From contig CAZLQZ010000003.1 of assembly GCA_964561995.1 (NCBI GenBank), positions 1-64,000 of the forward strand: a stretch of 64,000 nucleotides of DNA, written 5' to 3'. The notes under the pieces are model-generated. The model was not told the DNA's origin and ran no database searches. It was given only the letters and a program-made list of their open reading frames with translations. The DNA is from JABIAG01 sp964561995 (GTDB lineage Archaea; Nanobdellota; Nanobdellia; Woesearchaeales; JABIAG01). A program made the translations under genes and the position numbers. Position 1 is the first letter of the stretch, and each line of letters starts with the position of its first letter. Shown here in pieces: positions 52,431-60,500 of the stretch.

Positions 52431-53757
52431 CTTTTCCATCTAACCATTGCATAAATACTTCTTTAGACTTTAAATCTCGCAACTTTTCAAAAATATAATC
52501 AAATTGAGCCATATGTAATTTGCACCAATTGCTAGTAGGAATACAACCTATTATAGACCCCTGGTCTGCATAATTTAAAACAGGACATACACCACAAAAC
52601 GGCTTATAAACACAACTATTACAAACATAAGAGTCATTTATTGAACTACTAATGATTGTTTTAGCTTTGTCTGAAGTTGTTAAATTCTTTAATTTATCTT
52701 TACAACTTCCAATACAAAACAAATCATCATTTAACATCCTGCCTTCATCGCAAGTATAAATTTTACCATCATAATTGTATAAAACTTGCCCAATTATTGC
52801 ACCACAGGGACTTCTTAAATCCAAATAATTAGGTTCCTTACCAAATATCTTTTGAAGAATTATTAATGCTTTTCTTTCTTTAATATTAATACCCTCAATA
52901 TTCTTTTGAATTATATAATCAACAGACTTTTTCCAAAATTCAATGAATTCTTCAACACTATAATAAATATCAACATTATCTCTTGCATCACCTAATCTGT
53001 TAAGATTTCTTAAATGGATAGATAATATATTATTTTTGATATATTCATCAATAATTTCTTTATAGTAATTTAATGAGTCTTTAGTTACTGTAACTAAAGC
53101 ATCAATATGATTGATTTTTTTAATCCATTTTATAGTTTCACTATATTGGAAACGGTTTTTATTATGAATTAATTCTGGACCATCTAATGAAGTACAAATT
53201 CCCACATTATTTTTCACTAAAAAATCTAATTTTTCATCAGTCATCAAAACAAGATTTGATACTAATGAGAATTTGATATTTTTATCTTGTTTTCTTTTGT
53301 TTACTTCATCAATAATATGTTTTAATACTTCGAAATTCAATAATGGTTCCCCACCTTGAAACTCAATATTTAAACTGTTAGAATTTGATTGAAAAATTAA
53401 ATCAATTACTTTGTTAGCAGTTTCAACAGTCATATCATAATTTGCTTCATTAACTGGTTTAGAACTTGCATGACAATATACACAATTGTGATTACATCTT
53501 AAAGATAAAATAATTATATGTAAAGATGGACCATTGAACAAAAATTGTTTTGATTTTCTTAAATCTTTTTTGATTTGTTCTTTATTATTGTCAGTTATAA
53601 TTAATCCTTTTTCTTCTAATTGATTCAAAGTTTCACTAGAGAGATTATTTAACTCATTTTTATCTATAAACATCCAACTACCTTGATCTGAAGTTAACAA
53701 ATAATCGTCTTTTAAATTACCTTTTACATATAATTTACTTTTATAATTCTTTATCAT
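52426..53757 (-). CDS. hxsB: Radical SAM maturase, HxsB-like
   Basis: A 443-residue radical SAM/SPASM enzyme. The iron-sulfur motif CNHNCVYC (Cys88, 92, 95) follows LHIIILSLR, with EFQGGEPLLNF, SLVSNLVLMTDEKLDF and CTSLDGPELIHNKNR. At the C-terminus there are SPASM cysteines (SPCGAIIGQ, YTCDEG, CIGSC, CNSCVYKPFCGVC and a final C). These match my recollection of the HxsB family, one of two radical SAM enzymes of the His-Xaa-Ser peptide system. The ATG at 53757 overlaps the upstream gene by 17 bases. An ATG 11 codons earlier is less likely. No separate HxsC is present in the window. Confidence 0.78.
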   Translation of the reverse strand: MIKNYKSKLYVKGNLKDDYLLTSDQGSWMFIDKNELNNLSSETLNQLEEKGLIITDNNKEQIKKDLRKSKQFLFNGPSLHIIILSLRCNHNCVYCHASSKPVNEANYDMTVETANKVIDLIFQSNSNSLNIEFQGGEPLLNFEVLKHIIDEVNKRKQDKNIKFSLVSNLVLMTDEKLDFLVKNNVGICTSLDGPELIHNKNRFQYSETIKWIKKINHIDALVTVTKDSLNYYKEIIDEYIKNNILSIHLRNLNRLGDARDNVDIYYSVEEFIEFWKKSVDYIIQKNIEGINIKERKALIILQKIFGKEPNYLDLRSPCGAIIGQVLYNYDGKIYTCDEGRMLNDDLFCIGSCKDKLKNLTTSDKAKTIISSSINDSYVCNSCVYKPFCGVCPVLNYADQGSIIGCIPTSNWCKLHMAQFDYIFEKLRDLKSKEVFMQWLDGKV

Positions 53758-53956
53758 TTTGTAGTGCCAACACATAATTGCAAAATTCATAAGGTATTAA
53801 TTCATTTTCCTGTTTTAAAATAATAATTAAAATATCATTTTCAAAACTTGCCTCTATAAAATCTGAAAAATCTTTAATTCCTTGATTTATTGCTTCTTTA
53901 TCGTAAAATAAAGCATTGAATTTAATTTTATATTTATTATCTTGTTTACAAATCAT
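53741..53956 (-). CDS. Small HxsD-related protein, 71 residues
   Basis: Starts MICKQDNKYKIKFNALFYDK (ATG at 53956, 11 bases inside the upstream gene). An ATG at 53977 would add seven residues. The pattern AINQGIKDFSDFIEASF, then a strand ILIIILKQ and EFCNYVLALQ resembles small proteins that sit beside radical SAM peptide maturases, and is loosely like the HxsD fold. It lies between hxsD and hxsB, overlapping both. It is probably a substrate-binding or adaptor subunit of the maturase, but this is inferred from context. Confidence 0.6.
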   Translation of the reverse strand: MICKQDNKYKIKFNALFYDKEAINQGIKDFSDFIEASFENDILIIILKQENELIPYEFCNYVLALQNDKEL

Positions 53957-54257
53957 CTTCAAATAATACCTCTTCAAAATAATCAGGATTGTTAGTTAAA
54001 ACCGTTCTTGCAACAATTGTTTCTTTCAAATTTTTAGTTTTATCAAACTCATTGTAATAAAAAGAATAATTGATTAATTGATTTTTAAATTCTAATTCTA
54101 AATTTGATTCTTTTTTATTTTTAGGCATAAAATTAACCATTAATTCGTTTTTATCCCCATCAATTAAAAAATAAGCTTTATCTAAATATGAGTTAATAGC
54201 ATTTCTAACTACTTTAATTGGAAAAATTTCTAAATTTACTTTAAATTGGAAAAACAT
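53946..54257 (-). CDS. hxsD: HxsD-like protein, 103 residues
   Basis: The pattern FPIKVVRNAINSYLDKAYFL, then a strand ELMVNFMPK, a helix EFKNQLINYSF, and KNLKETIVARTVL fits HxsD (helix-strand-helix with a conserved EF.N.L segment). It parallels the protein at 42957 (DKAYF and F.N.L in the same places). The ATG at 54257 is supported by a TATA box (54278-54287) 21-30 bases upstream, and a TTG four codons earlier is not needed. First gene of hxsD / 71-residue gene / hxsB / hxsA. Confidence 0.65.
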   Translation of the reverse strand: MFFQFKVNLEIFPIKVVRNAINSYLDKAYFLIDGDKNELMVNFMPKNKKESNLELEFKNQLINYSFYYNEFDKTKNLKETIVARTVLTNNPDYFEEVLFEDDL

Positions 54258-54299
54258 GATTAAAATCAAATTTATGACTATTTAAAGATATTCTTACCG

Positions 54300-54313
54300 A
54301 AATATATAAATAC
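54300..54313 (+). promoter_or_regulatory. TATA box of the secreted protein gene at 54335
   Basis: AATATATAAATAC ends 22 bases ahead of the ATG at 54335. With the mirrored TATA box of hxsD it makes a divergent promoter of under 80 bases. Confidence 0.55.
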
Positions 54314-54334
54314 TAATAATTCATAAAGCAAAGT

Positions 54335-55084
54335 ATGCAAGTAATTATTGAAAAAAAAGCTAAATTTACAATGATTTTACTATCTTTAATTTTAATAGTT
54401 TTATTAGCAAACATCTCATTATCTAGTGAACCAGCATTTTATAATACCTTACAACAAGTGGTAAGAAGCTCTCAAGAACTTGTAAGTGTTGATTTAAACG
54501 AGAATAATATAATTGACAGGGCTGAATTAGCCTATAGCTTTTCTGGAGGAAATTTTGAAAATACACCTGGAATATGTCCAAAAGAACATCTTTTAAAGGG
54601 TTTTCTTTCAACAGGTGAACCATATTGTGTTGTTGCAAAATGGAATTGTAATGTTGATGAAGATTCTAGAAGTTTTGTTTGCTTTTTTAGCGAGAGCGAA
54701 AGTGCAGATTTTGAGGTTATTGAAGTTGTTTTTTCAGCTGCAAAGAACACTTTAAATTTCCCAGAAGAGGTTAGATTTTTAGAAAGCTTTGAAACCGAAT
54801 CATTTAGTACAACTTTAAATTATTGCAAAAGTTCAGATACAAGTGTTGAAGCCGATGAAATTTGTTTAACTGAAATTAATTTAGTAGGTTCAAATTTAAT
54901 TATCGATGCAAAATATACTAGTATTGGAGCGTCATTTATTACCGACTTGGAAATGTCGGGTTCTTTAAATGGCAAATCATTCTCAGGATCAAGAGTTTTT
55001 GACGAATCAGCAAGAGGAACAGACAAACAAATACAATTTATATTTGACCTGGAAGAAAGTTCTAGACGCCACGGCGGGTGGTAG
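54335..55084 (+). CDS. Secreted EF-hand-like protein, 249 residues, altered C-terminus
   Basis: A signal segment (AKFTMILLSLILIVLLANI) is followed by LQQVVRSSQELVSVDLNENN and IIDRAELA, an EF-hand-like module shared with 41449 and 55124, then CPKEHLLKGFLSTGEPYC. The remaining domain is beta-rich. The last residues (EESSRRHGGW) come from reading a duplicated 3' segment in a shifted frame. A second copy of the preceding 21 codons (VFDESARGTDKQIQFIFDLE) follows in the +1 frame as VLDATAGG then RTNKQVQFTFNLE and stops at 55124. The gene is divergent from hxsD. Confidence 0.72.
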   Translation: MQVIIEKKAKFTMILLSLILIVLLANISLSSEPAFYNTLQQVVRSSQELVSVDLNENNIIDRAELAYSFSGGNFENTPGICPKEHLLKGFLSTGEPYCVVAKWNCNVDEDSRSFVCFFSESESADFEVIEVVFSAAKNTLNFPEEVRFLESFETESFSTTLNYCKSSDTSVEADEICLTEINLVGSNLIIDAKYTSIGASFITDLEMSGSLNGKSFSGSRVFDESARGTDKQIQFIFDLEESSRRHGGW

Positions 55085-55124
55085 AACAAATAAACAAGTA
55101 CAATTTACATTTAACTTAGAATAA
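54995..55124 (+). repeat. Diverged tandem duplication at the gene end, second copy frameshifted
   Basis: Copy 1 (54995-55055) is in frame. Copy 2 (55059-55121) is in the +1 frame and ends at TAA 55122-55124, whose last base is the first base of the next ATG (TAATG). Part of copy 2 (about 55062-55083) is markedly GC-rich compared with its surroundings. Confidence 0.65.
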
Positions 55125-55534
55125 TGAAGAAAAAAATACTGATTTTTGGAATAGTAATGATTTTGATGGCTGCTTTTATTAATGCTAATAATCAAGCAAC
55201 TCAGAATTTAAAAAATATAGTTACAATTGATGGACCAAGAATTAATTCAATTGATGATGATAATGATGGAATTATTGATGAAGCTGACGAGGCCAATAGA
55301 GTTCATCCGGGCATAGTTGAATCATTAGGTAATTGTGATGATTCTCTTGCAACAGGAGTTGAGGAATCAGGAATTACCTGTAGAGAAGTAAATGACTTTT
55401 TAGATTGTGTTAATATTGAAGGAACTGGTCCCGGTGGAAATGGGTGGGTGTATATCAATGTTGAATGTCCAGAAGGAAAACAATTAGTTAATTGGGAAGC
55501 AAGTAATAGAGATGGAAAGATACTTTGCTGTTAG
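55124..55534 (+). CDS. Short secreted EF-hand-like protein, 136 residues
   Basis: A signal segment (ILIFGIVMILMAAFINA) precedes LKNIVTIDGPRINSIDDDND and GIIDEADEANRV, an EF-hand-like loop, then CDDSLATGVEESGITCREV. This is the common N-terminal module of the proteins at 41449 and 54335 with only a short C-terminal extension (VNIECPEGKQLV, ending KILCC). Its ATG overlaps the TAA of the shifted reading frame of the preceding gene. It probably represents the minimal form of this secreted family. Confidence 0.68.
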   Translation: MKKKILIFGIVMILMAAFINANNQATQNLKNIVTIDGPRINSIDDDNDGIIDEADEANRVHPGIVESLGNCDDSLATGVEESGITCREVNDFLDCVNIEGTGPGGNGWVYINVECPEGKQLVNWEASNRDGKILCC

Positions 55535-55570
55535 CATAAAACTTATAATTAAAGAAATTTTTAATATTCT

Positions 55571-56515
55571 ATGATAAATCTAATTATAATATCAATACTT
55601 GGAATTATTATTAGTTATCAAGATTTTAAAAATGGAAAAATTAGAAATAAGTGGATAATTTTAGGCATTATAGCAGGATTAATTATCAATTATTCATATT
55701 TTTTATATGATTTTTTAAATCATGTTTTTAATATAACCATATTGTATAGTTTCTTATTAAATTCCTTAATTACCATCTTTCTAGGTTATTTATTATGGCA
55801 TTTTAAATTTTGGAGTGCTGGTGATGGAAAACTGTTCATAATGTTTTCATTTTTATTACCATTAGAATTTTACAAAAGCTTTTTTCCTTCATTTACAATC
55901 ATATTTAATTCTATTGTTCCAATAGGAATTGTTCTTTTTTTAATGAGTCTTAATAAAAATAATTTTATAAATAGTAAAAAAGATTTAATTAAAGAATTTA
56001 ATTTACTAAATATAATTGAAAGTTTGATTTTGATTGTTGGATTTTATTGGGGTATTTCCCAAACTTTATTTTTTATTAATGAAGTATTAAAATACTTCTT
56101 TGTTGCTCTATTGGTTATATTCTTAAAACACAAATTTAATAAAATAATTTATGCAGGGATTGTTTTAGTTATTATTAGAACCTTTTTTGAAAATATCCTT
56201 AGTTTTGATTTTATAATTCAAACAATAATAATATTTGTTATTTTTCATGCTACTAGAAGCATAATAATCCCATTAACAAATAATCAATATGTTAAAAAAA
56301 CAAAAATTGAAAAATTAAAACCAGGCATGTATTTAGAAAAATGGTCATCTAGCTTAAATACTGAAGATATAAAAGAATTAAACAAAAAAAATCTAAAAGA
56401 AGTAAATGTTGTTGAAACTATGCCTTTTGCAATTTATCTTTTTATTGGAACACTTTTAACCATCATATTACAAACTGACTTGTTATCTTTTTTAATAAAG
56501 TTTTTTTTTAGTTAA
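55571..56515 (+). CDS. Prepilin/preflagellin peptidase (A24 family)
   Basis: A 314-residue polytopic aspartic protease. The two catalytic Asp are visible: Asp18 in SYQDFKNGKIRNKW after the first helix and Asp85 in FWSAGDGKLF (GxGD-like, here AGDGK). Such enzymes remove the short charged leader of archaeal class III precursor proteins (pilins, archaellins, sugar-binding bindosome proteins). The many KKG/KGQ proteins at 9048-22870, 40005 and 61435 are the expected substrates. The roughly 200-residue C-terminal half has more helices than the simplest archaeal forms. It overlaps the convergent Rpp30 gene by 24 bases. Confidence 0.85.
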   Translation: MINLIIISILGIIISYQDFKNGKIRNKWIILGIIAGLIINYSYFLYDFLNHVFNITILYSFLLNSLITIFLGYLLWHFKFWSAGDGKLFIMFSFLLPLEFYKSFFPSFTIIFNSIVPIGIVLFLMSLNKNNFINSKKDLIKEFNLLNIIESLILIVGFYWGISQTLFFINEVLKYFFVALLVIFLKHKFNKIIYAGIVLVIIRTFFENILSFDFIIQTIIIFVIFHATRSIIIPLTNNQYVKKTKIEKLKPGMYLEKWSSSLNTEDIKELNKKNLKEVNVVETMPFAIYLFIGTLLTIILQTDLLSFLIKFFFS

Positions 56516-56833
56516 AAGTCTATCAAAAGACTTTAAGAATGTTGCATCTTCTTTTTCAAAAGAAAGAATTTGCGTTTTCACTTTATACTTTTTGCACAAT
56601 TTATTATTTTGTTGCATTCTGCCAAAGACGATTGCTTTGTTTTCAGATTTTATCCAATCGGAAAAAGAAAATCCAATGATGTCATGTTTTTGCTTAGCAA
56701 TCTTTGCTAAAACTTGATTCATACCCGAATTTCTATGAAAAATAAAATCTTTTCTTTTACTAAATTCTAAATAGTATATTAATTGATTACCTTTTTCAAA
56801 TGTCTTTCTATCATTTCCTGTAGCTTTATACAT
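56492..56833 (-). CDS. RNase P protein component 3 (Rpp30-like), half length
   Basis: A 113-residue protein with the C-terminal hallmarks of archaeal Rpp30: RKDFIFHRNSGMNQVLAKIA, then IIGFSFSDWI, NNKLCKKYKVKTQILSFEK. These match the RNSGLN/VLAKLA and NxxLCxKYK segments of the PHP-like barrel. Full archaeal Rpp30 is about 200-240 residues, so this version lacks the first half. It may be a split or minimised RNase P subunit of the kind expected in small-genome archaea. No second half was found in the window. Confidence 0.75.
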   Translation of the reverse strand: MYKATGNDRKTFEKGNQLIYYLEFSKRKDFIFHRNSGMNQVLAKIAKQKHDIIGFSFSDWIKSENKAIVFGRMQQNNKLCKKYKVKTQILSFEKEDATFLKSFDRLLTKKKLY

Positions 56834-56871
56834 AATTATAATAAAATATACTTTAGAATATAAAAAGCTAG

Positions 56872-57585
56872 CTAAAAATCGTGCCTTTTACTAAAATAAT
56901 TTCTCAACCAAAATATCATCAAAATAATAAAAATAGGAATTAAACCAAACAAAACAAATTGATTAAAAACCGCATAAAGATACAAATAAACATAAAAAAA
57001 CATACCAATAGTCAAGTATATAAAAAGAAACTCATGCACTTTTAAACCCTTTTTTATTGCTATTATAAGAGCTTTTTTGAAACTTTTATGTTTGATATAA
57101 TGCAATTGAAAAAAGGTACTAAAATGAGAAAAAAAGATCCCTAAGTAAACCGCAACAATTAAACCAGAATAATGAAATTGTAGTACAAAAAAACCTTCTA
57201 AGATAATTAAAGCTAAGAATAAAATAAAATTAATAAAAAAATATTTTACAAATCCTTTCTTATGAAAATTTTGTTCTAAAATATTGTTCCAAATTAAGTA
57301 TTTGAACAAAGAATATATCCCTGAAGCAATAAAAGCAAAAATTATTGTCCCTAAAATTAAAGAAATATATATTTGAAAGATTTCGGGATTATTATTTGTT
57401 AAAAAAGAAAAATCAATAAAAGGTTTAGATGAAAAAGCTAAATTCAAAGTTAATCTTAAAAAAAAATATCCAACAACAATTAAAATCGCAAACATAATAC
57501 AATCATAAGCTAAAGCCAAATAATTATTCCTTTTGAATTTGAAACTTTTTTTCAAATATCTTAATTCGTCTCTTATATAACTCAT
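56872..57585 (-). CDS. Integral membrane protein, about six helices, unknown
   Basis: A 237-residue product starting MSYIRDELRYLKKSFKFKRN, a basic amphipathic N-terminus, then about six hydrophobic helices (DCIMFAILIVVGYFFLRLTL and others) and a charged C-terminus (LRNYFSKRHDF). The ATG at 57585 follows the upstream stop after one base (TAAAATG). A longer in-frame start inside the preceding gene is rejected. It is the last gene of the surface operon 63508-56872. No family or catalytic residues recognised. Possibly a membrane partner of the two large surface proteins. Confidence 0.7.
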   Translation of the reverse strand: MSYIRDELRYLKKSFKFKRNNYLALAYDCIMFAILIVVGYFFLRLTLNLAFSSKPFIDFSFLTNNNPEIFQIYISLILGTIIFAFIASGIYSLFKYLIWNNILEQNFHKKGFVKYFFINFILFLALIILEGFFVLQFHYSGLIVAVYLGIFFSHFSTFFQLHYIKHKSFKKALIIAIKKGLKVHEFLFIYLTIGMFFYVYLYLYAVFNQFVLFGLIPIFIILMIFWLRNYFSKRHDF

Positions 57586-57586
57586 T

Positions 57587-60500
57587 TTAATTGTAAATTT
57601 GTTGACATACTGTTCCTGAATCGCCAAATGTAGTATCTGTTGTTGATATACATATTTCACTATAATTGGTAGGTAAAGCTATTGTTTTTGAATCGATAGT
57701 ATTTTGACCAGAAAGAAGAATACCATCGTCTCCTTCAATAATGTTTAATCTATCTGTTTGATTAATTAAATATATTTCAAAATATAAATTTAATCTACAA
57801 GCGTATGCGTCATAATTAATATCATAAACAAAATCATCTCCCGAAGTTGTTACCCCTATATTTTTTATTCTTATTACCGTTTCATCACTAGTAATACATG
57901 GCGGAACTTCTACAATTTCAGTATTTATTGTTTGGTTTGCACAAGTTGGATAACAACTTAAATCGGTAAAACAAGCTTGATCGGGTGGAAGTCCATTACA
58001 TCCATTATAATCGCATTGATTATCATTATCATTATCGATACCATCTTGACATTGTGATGTTCCATCATCTTCCCTATCATCTTGTGAATTAGTACAACCG
58101 GGGTCATCTAAATCAATAAGTAAATCATTATCATTATCAAGTCCATCTTGACATTGAGTAGTTGCTGCAGCTTCATTATTATCGGTATTTCTACTACAGC
58201 CAGGATCACCCGGTAAATCAATTCCATCAATAGTACAACCATTAACATCACAACTTCCATCTCCATCGTTATCGATACCATCTTGACATTCTGAAGTTTC
58301 AGGATATTCATCATCATCCCAAGCATCTTCACAGCCAGGATCATCTAAATCAATCAAATCGTCACCATCATCATCAATTTGATTACTACATTTAGTTTGA
58401 CCAAATTGGAAACATAGTGGTTGGTTATCAACACTTTCGTCAGAAACATAAATACAAAACTCATTAAAAGAAAGCGAGCTTTCATAAATATCATTATCTG
58501 TTAATCTATAACCTGTACTAAGGATAGTTGAATGAAGTTCTTCAATTAAAATATCTTGTCCAGTAAAAGACATTTGAGATATTTCTACTTGTTGTGAGCT
58601 TTCATCTTTTATACACATAAATGAATCACCATCATAATTTCCCGCAGAAACGTAACCAGACTCACAAACATCACCTAATTTAGGAATAAAAGTAGTTACA
58701 GATCTTTGAACACAAAGGCTTTTGTTATCTACATCTCCCTTATTAACAAAATTAATAGGGCACTCGTTGGTAATTTGAAAATAAGGAACAAACTCGGGCA
58801 ATATGCAAAAGTTGAAACCTTCCTTGGTTTGGTATTCAACCCCATAATCACTAGGACAAGTTTGATACCTAATTTGTACTAAATCTTTAGTTGTTGTAAA
58901 ATTAACAACATTTGAATCAATTAATCCTGAACCTGAAACAAACCTATTCCTAAAATATACATCTACAAAAACATCTTCATTGCATGAAAAAATATCATAA
59001 TCGTATTGATATTTGTAAATGCCACCTTCAAAAGTTTTTGAACCAGCATTTCCAATGATATCAGTTGTAAATGAATCCATACAAGATTCTGGCCTAAATC
59101 TAACGCCCAAATCTAATAAACCGCCACACAGTTTTTGAGGTTCATGTAACATATTTTCATCAATAGAATAATAAGTATAGCCATCGGGTCCAATTACAGA
59201 ACCATCTTCATTAATATCATAATCATTTCCATCTCGATCTTCACCAGTATCTGTGTCTACATTGCCCCAAGGTGTGGTTACTGTTGCAAAACCAGTTATT
59301 GATGTAAAAGCACCAGTTAAAGCATGTAAACTTGGTACACTTAAAAAAGTTAAATCAACTTCAATTTCTCCATTTTCAGATTTATCTTTTGCGGGAGTTG
59401 GAAAATCTTTTTCTTTAGTATAATTATTGCCTGCAAGTTTTACTTTTACATTAACATTTTTGACATAACTATCTCCGCCTTGATCATATTTAAGTTTAAG
59501 TTGAATGTTATTCCTATTAACAATTATTTGATCTAAACAAACTTCATCAATTATATCTCTATCATTGTCGAGACTACATTCGTCCAAGTTTTTAGTAAAG
59601 GGTATTTTTGTAATATATGCTTGATAAAAAATTGAATCAGGAGTATTATTTTCTCTACCAACAATATCTGTAAAATTTAATTCAATTTCTAATCTTTGAG
59701 GTGGAGCAGTAATACCTTGAGGTACTTCAAAAACCTCTACTTCAGAAGTTGGTGTTGATGCTTTTCTTGAATTTGAATCATATAACACAGTTTTAATATC
59801 ATGAGTTCCTTTTGTTAAATTGACTTTTATCATTTTTGAACTATTAGTTTCAACATTCCCAATTTGAATTGACTGCTTACCATCATAAACTACATAAGTT
59901 AAATTACTTTCATCATTATGATTAACAAAAATTCTAAAATTAAACTCGGGTAAAGAAATCATTTCTTGTTCTAATGTTGAAGTTATTGTAAAATCTGATA
60001 CATTTACTTCGATTGTTTTACTATCGTGATGTAAATTACCATCCAAATCTTCCAATTTAATATACAGTTCATGAATTCCATCTTCCAGAGGAGTTGGAAT
60101 CGTCAAAGTATTATTTGCAGGCATATAACCCCACGCAAGATTATTACTATCTTCATCTAAATAAACTTTATACCTTAATATTTTACTTTGATTGTCGGAT
60201 GCATTTATTACTAAATCAAAATTAGGGGTGTTGATTTTTTCTCCATTAAAGGGACTTATTATTTCAACAATAGGCTTAATTCTGGTTTGAAAATAATCCT
60301 TACTTCTATCAACTGGTGTTTCAATGTAATCACAAAAATTCTTAGTAAAAGAAGAATCAATAATTGTGGTTTCTCGTTTGGGAACAAATGTGCTACTTGT
60401 TGTTACAATGTTTCCTTCTTGATGACAGAAGTCTTCATCTTCATCTAAAATAATAATTAAGTCATTATTTTCCATAGTAAATTTGCACTGTCCTTCATAA

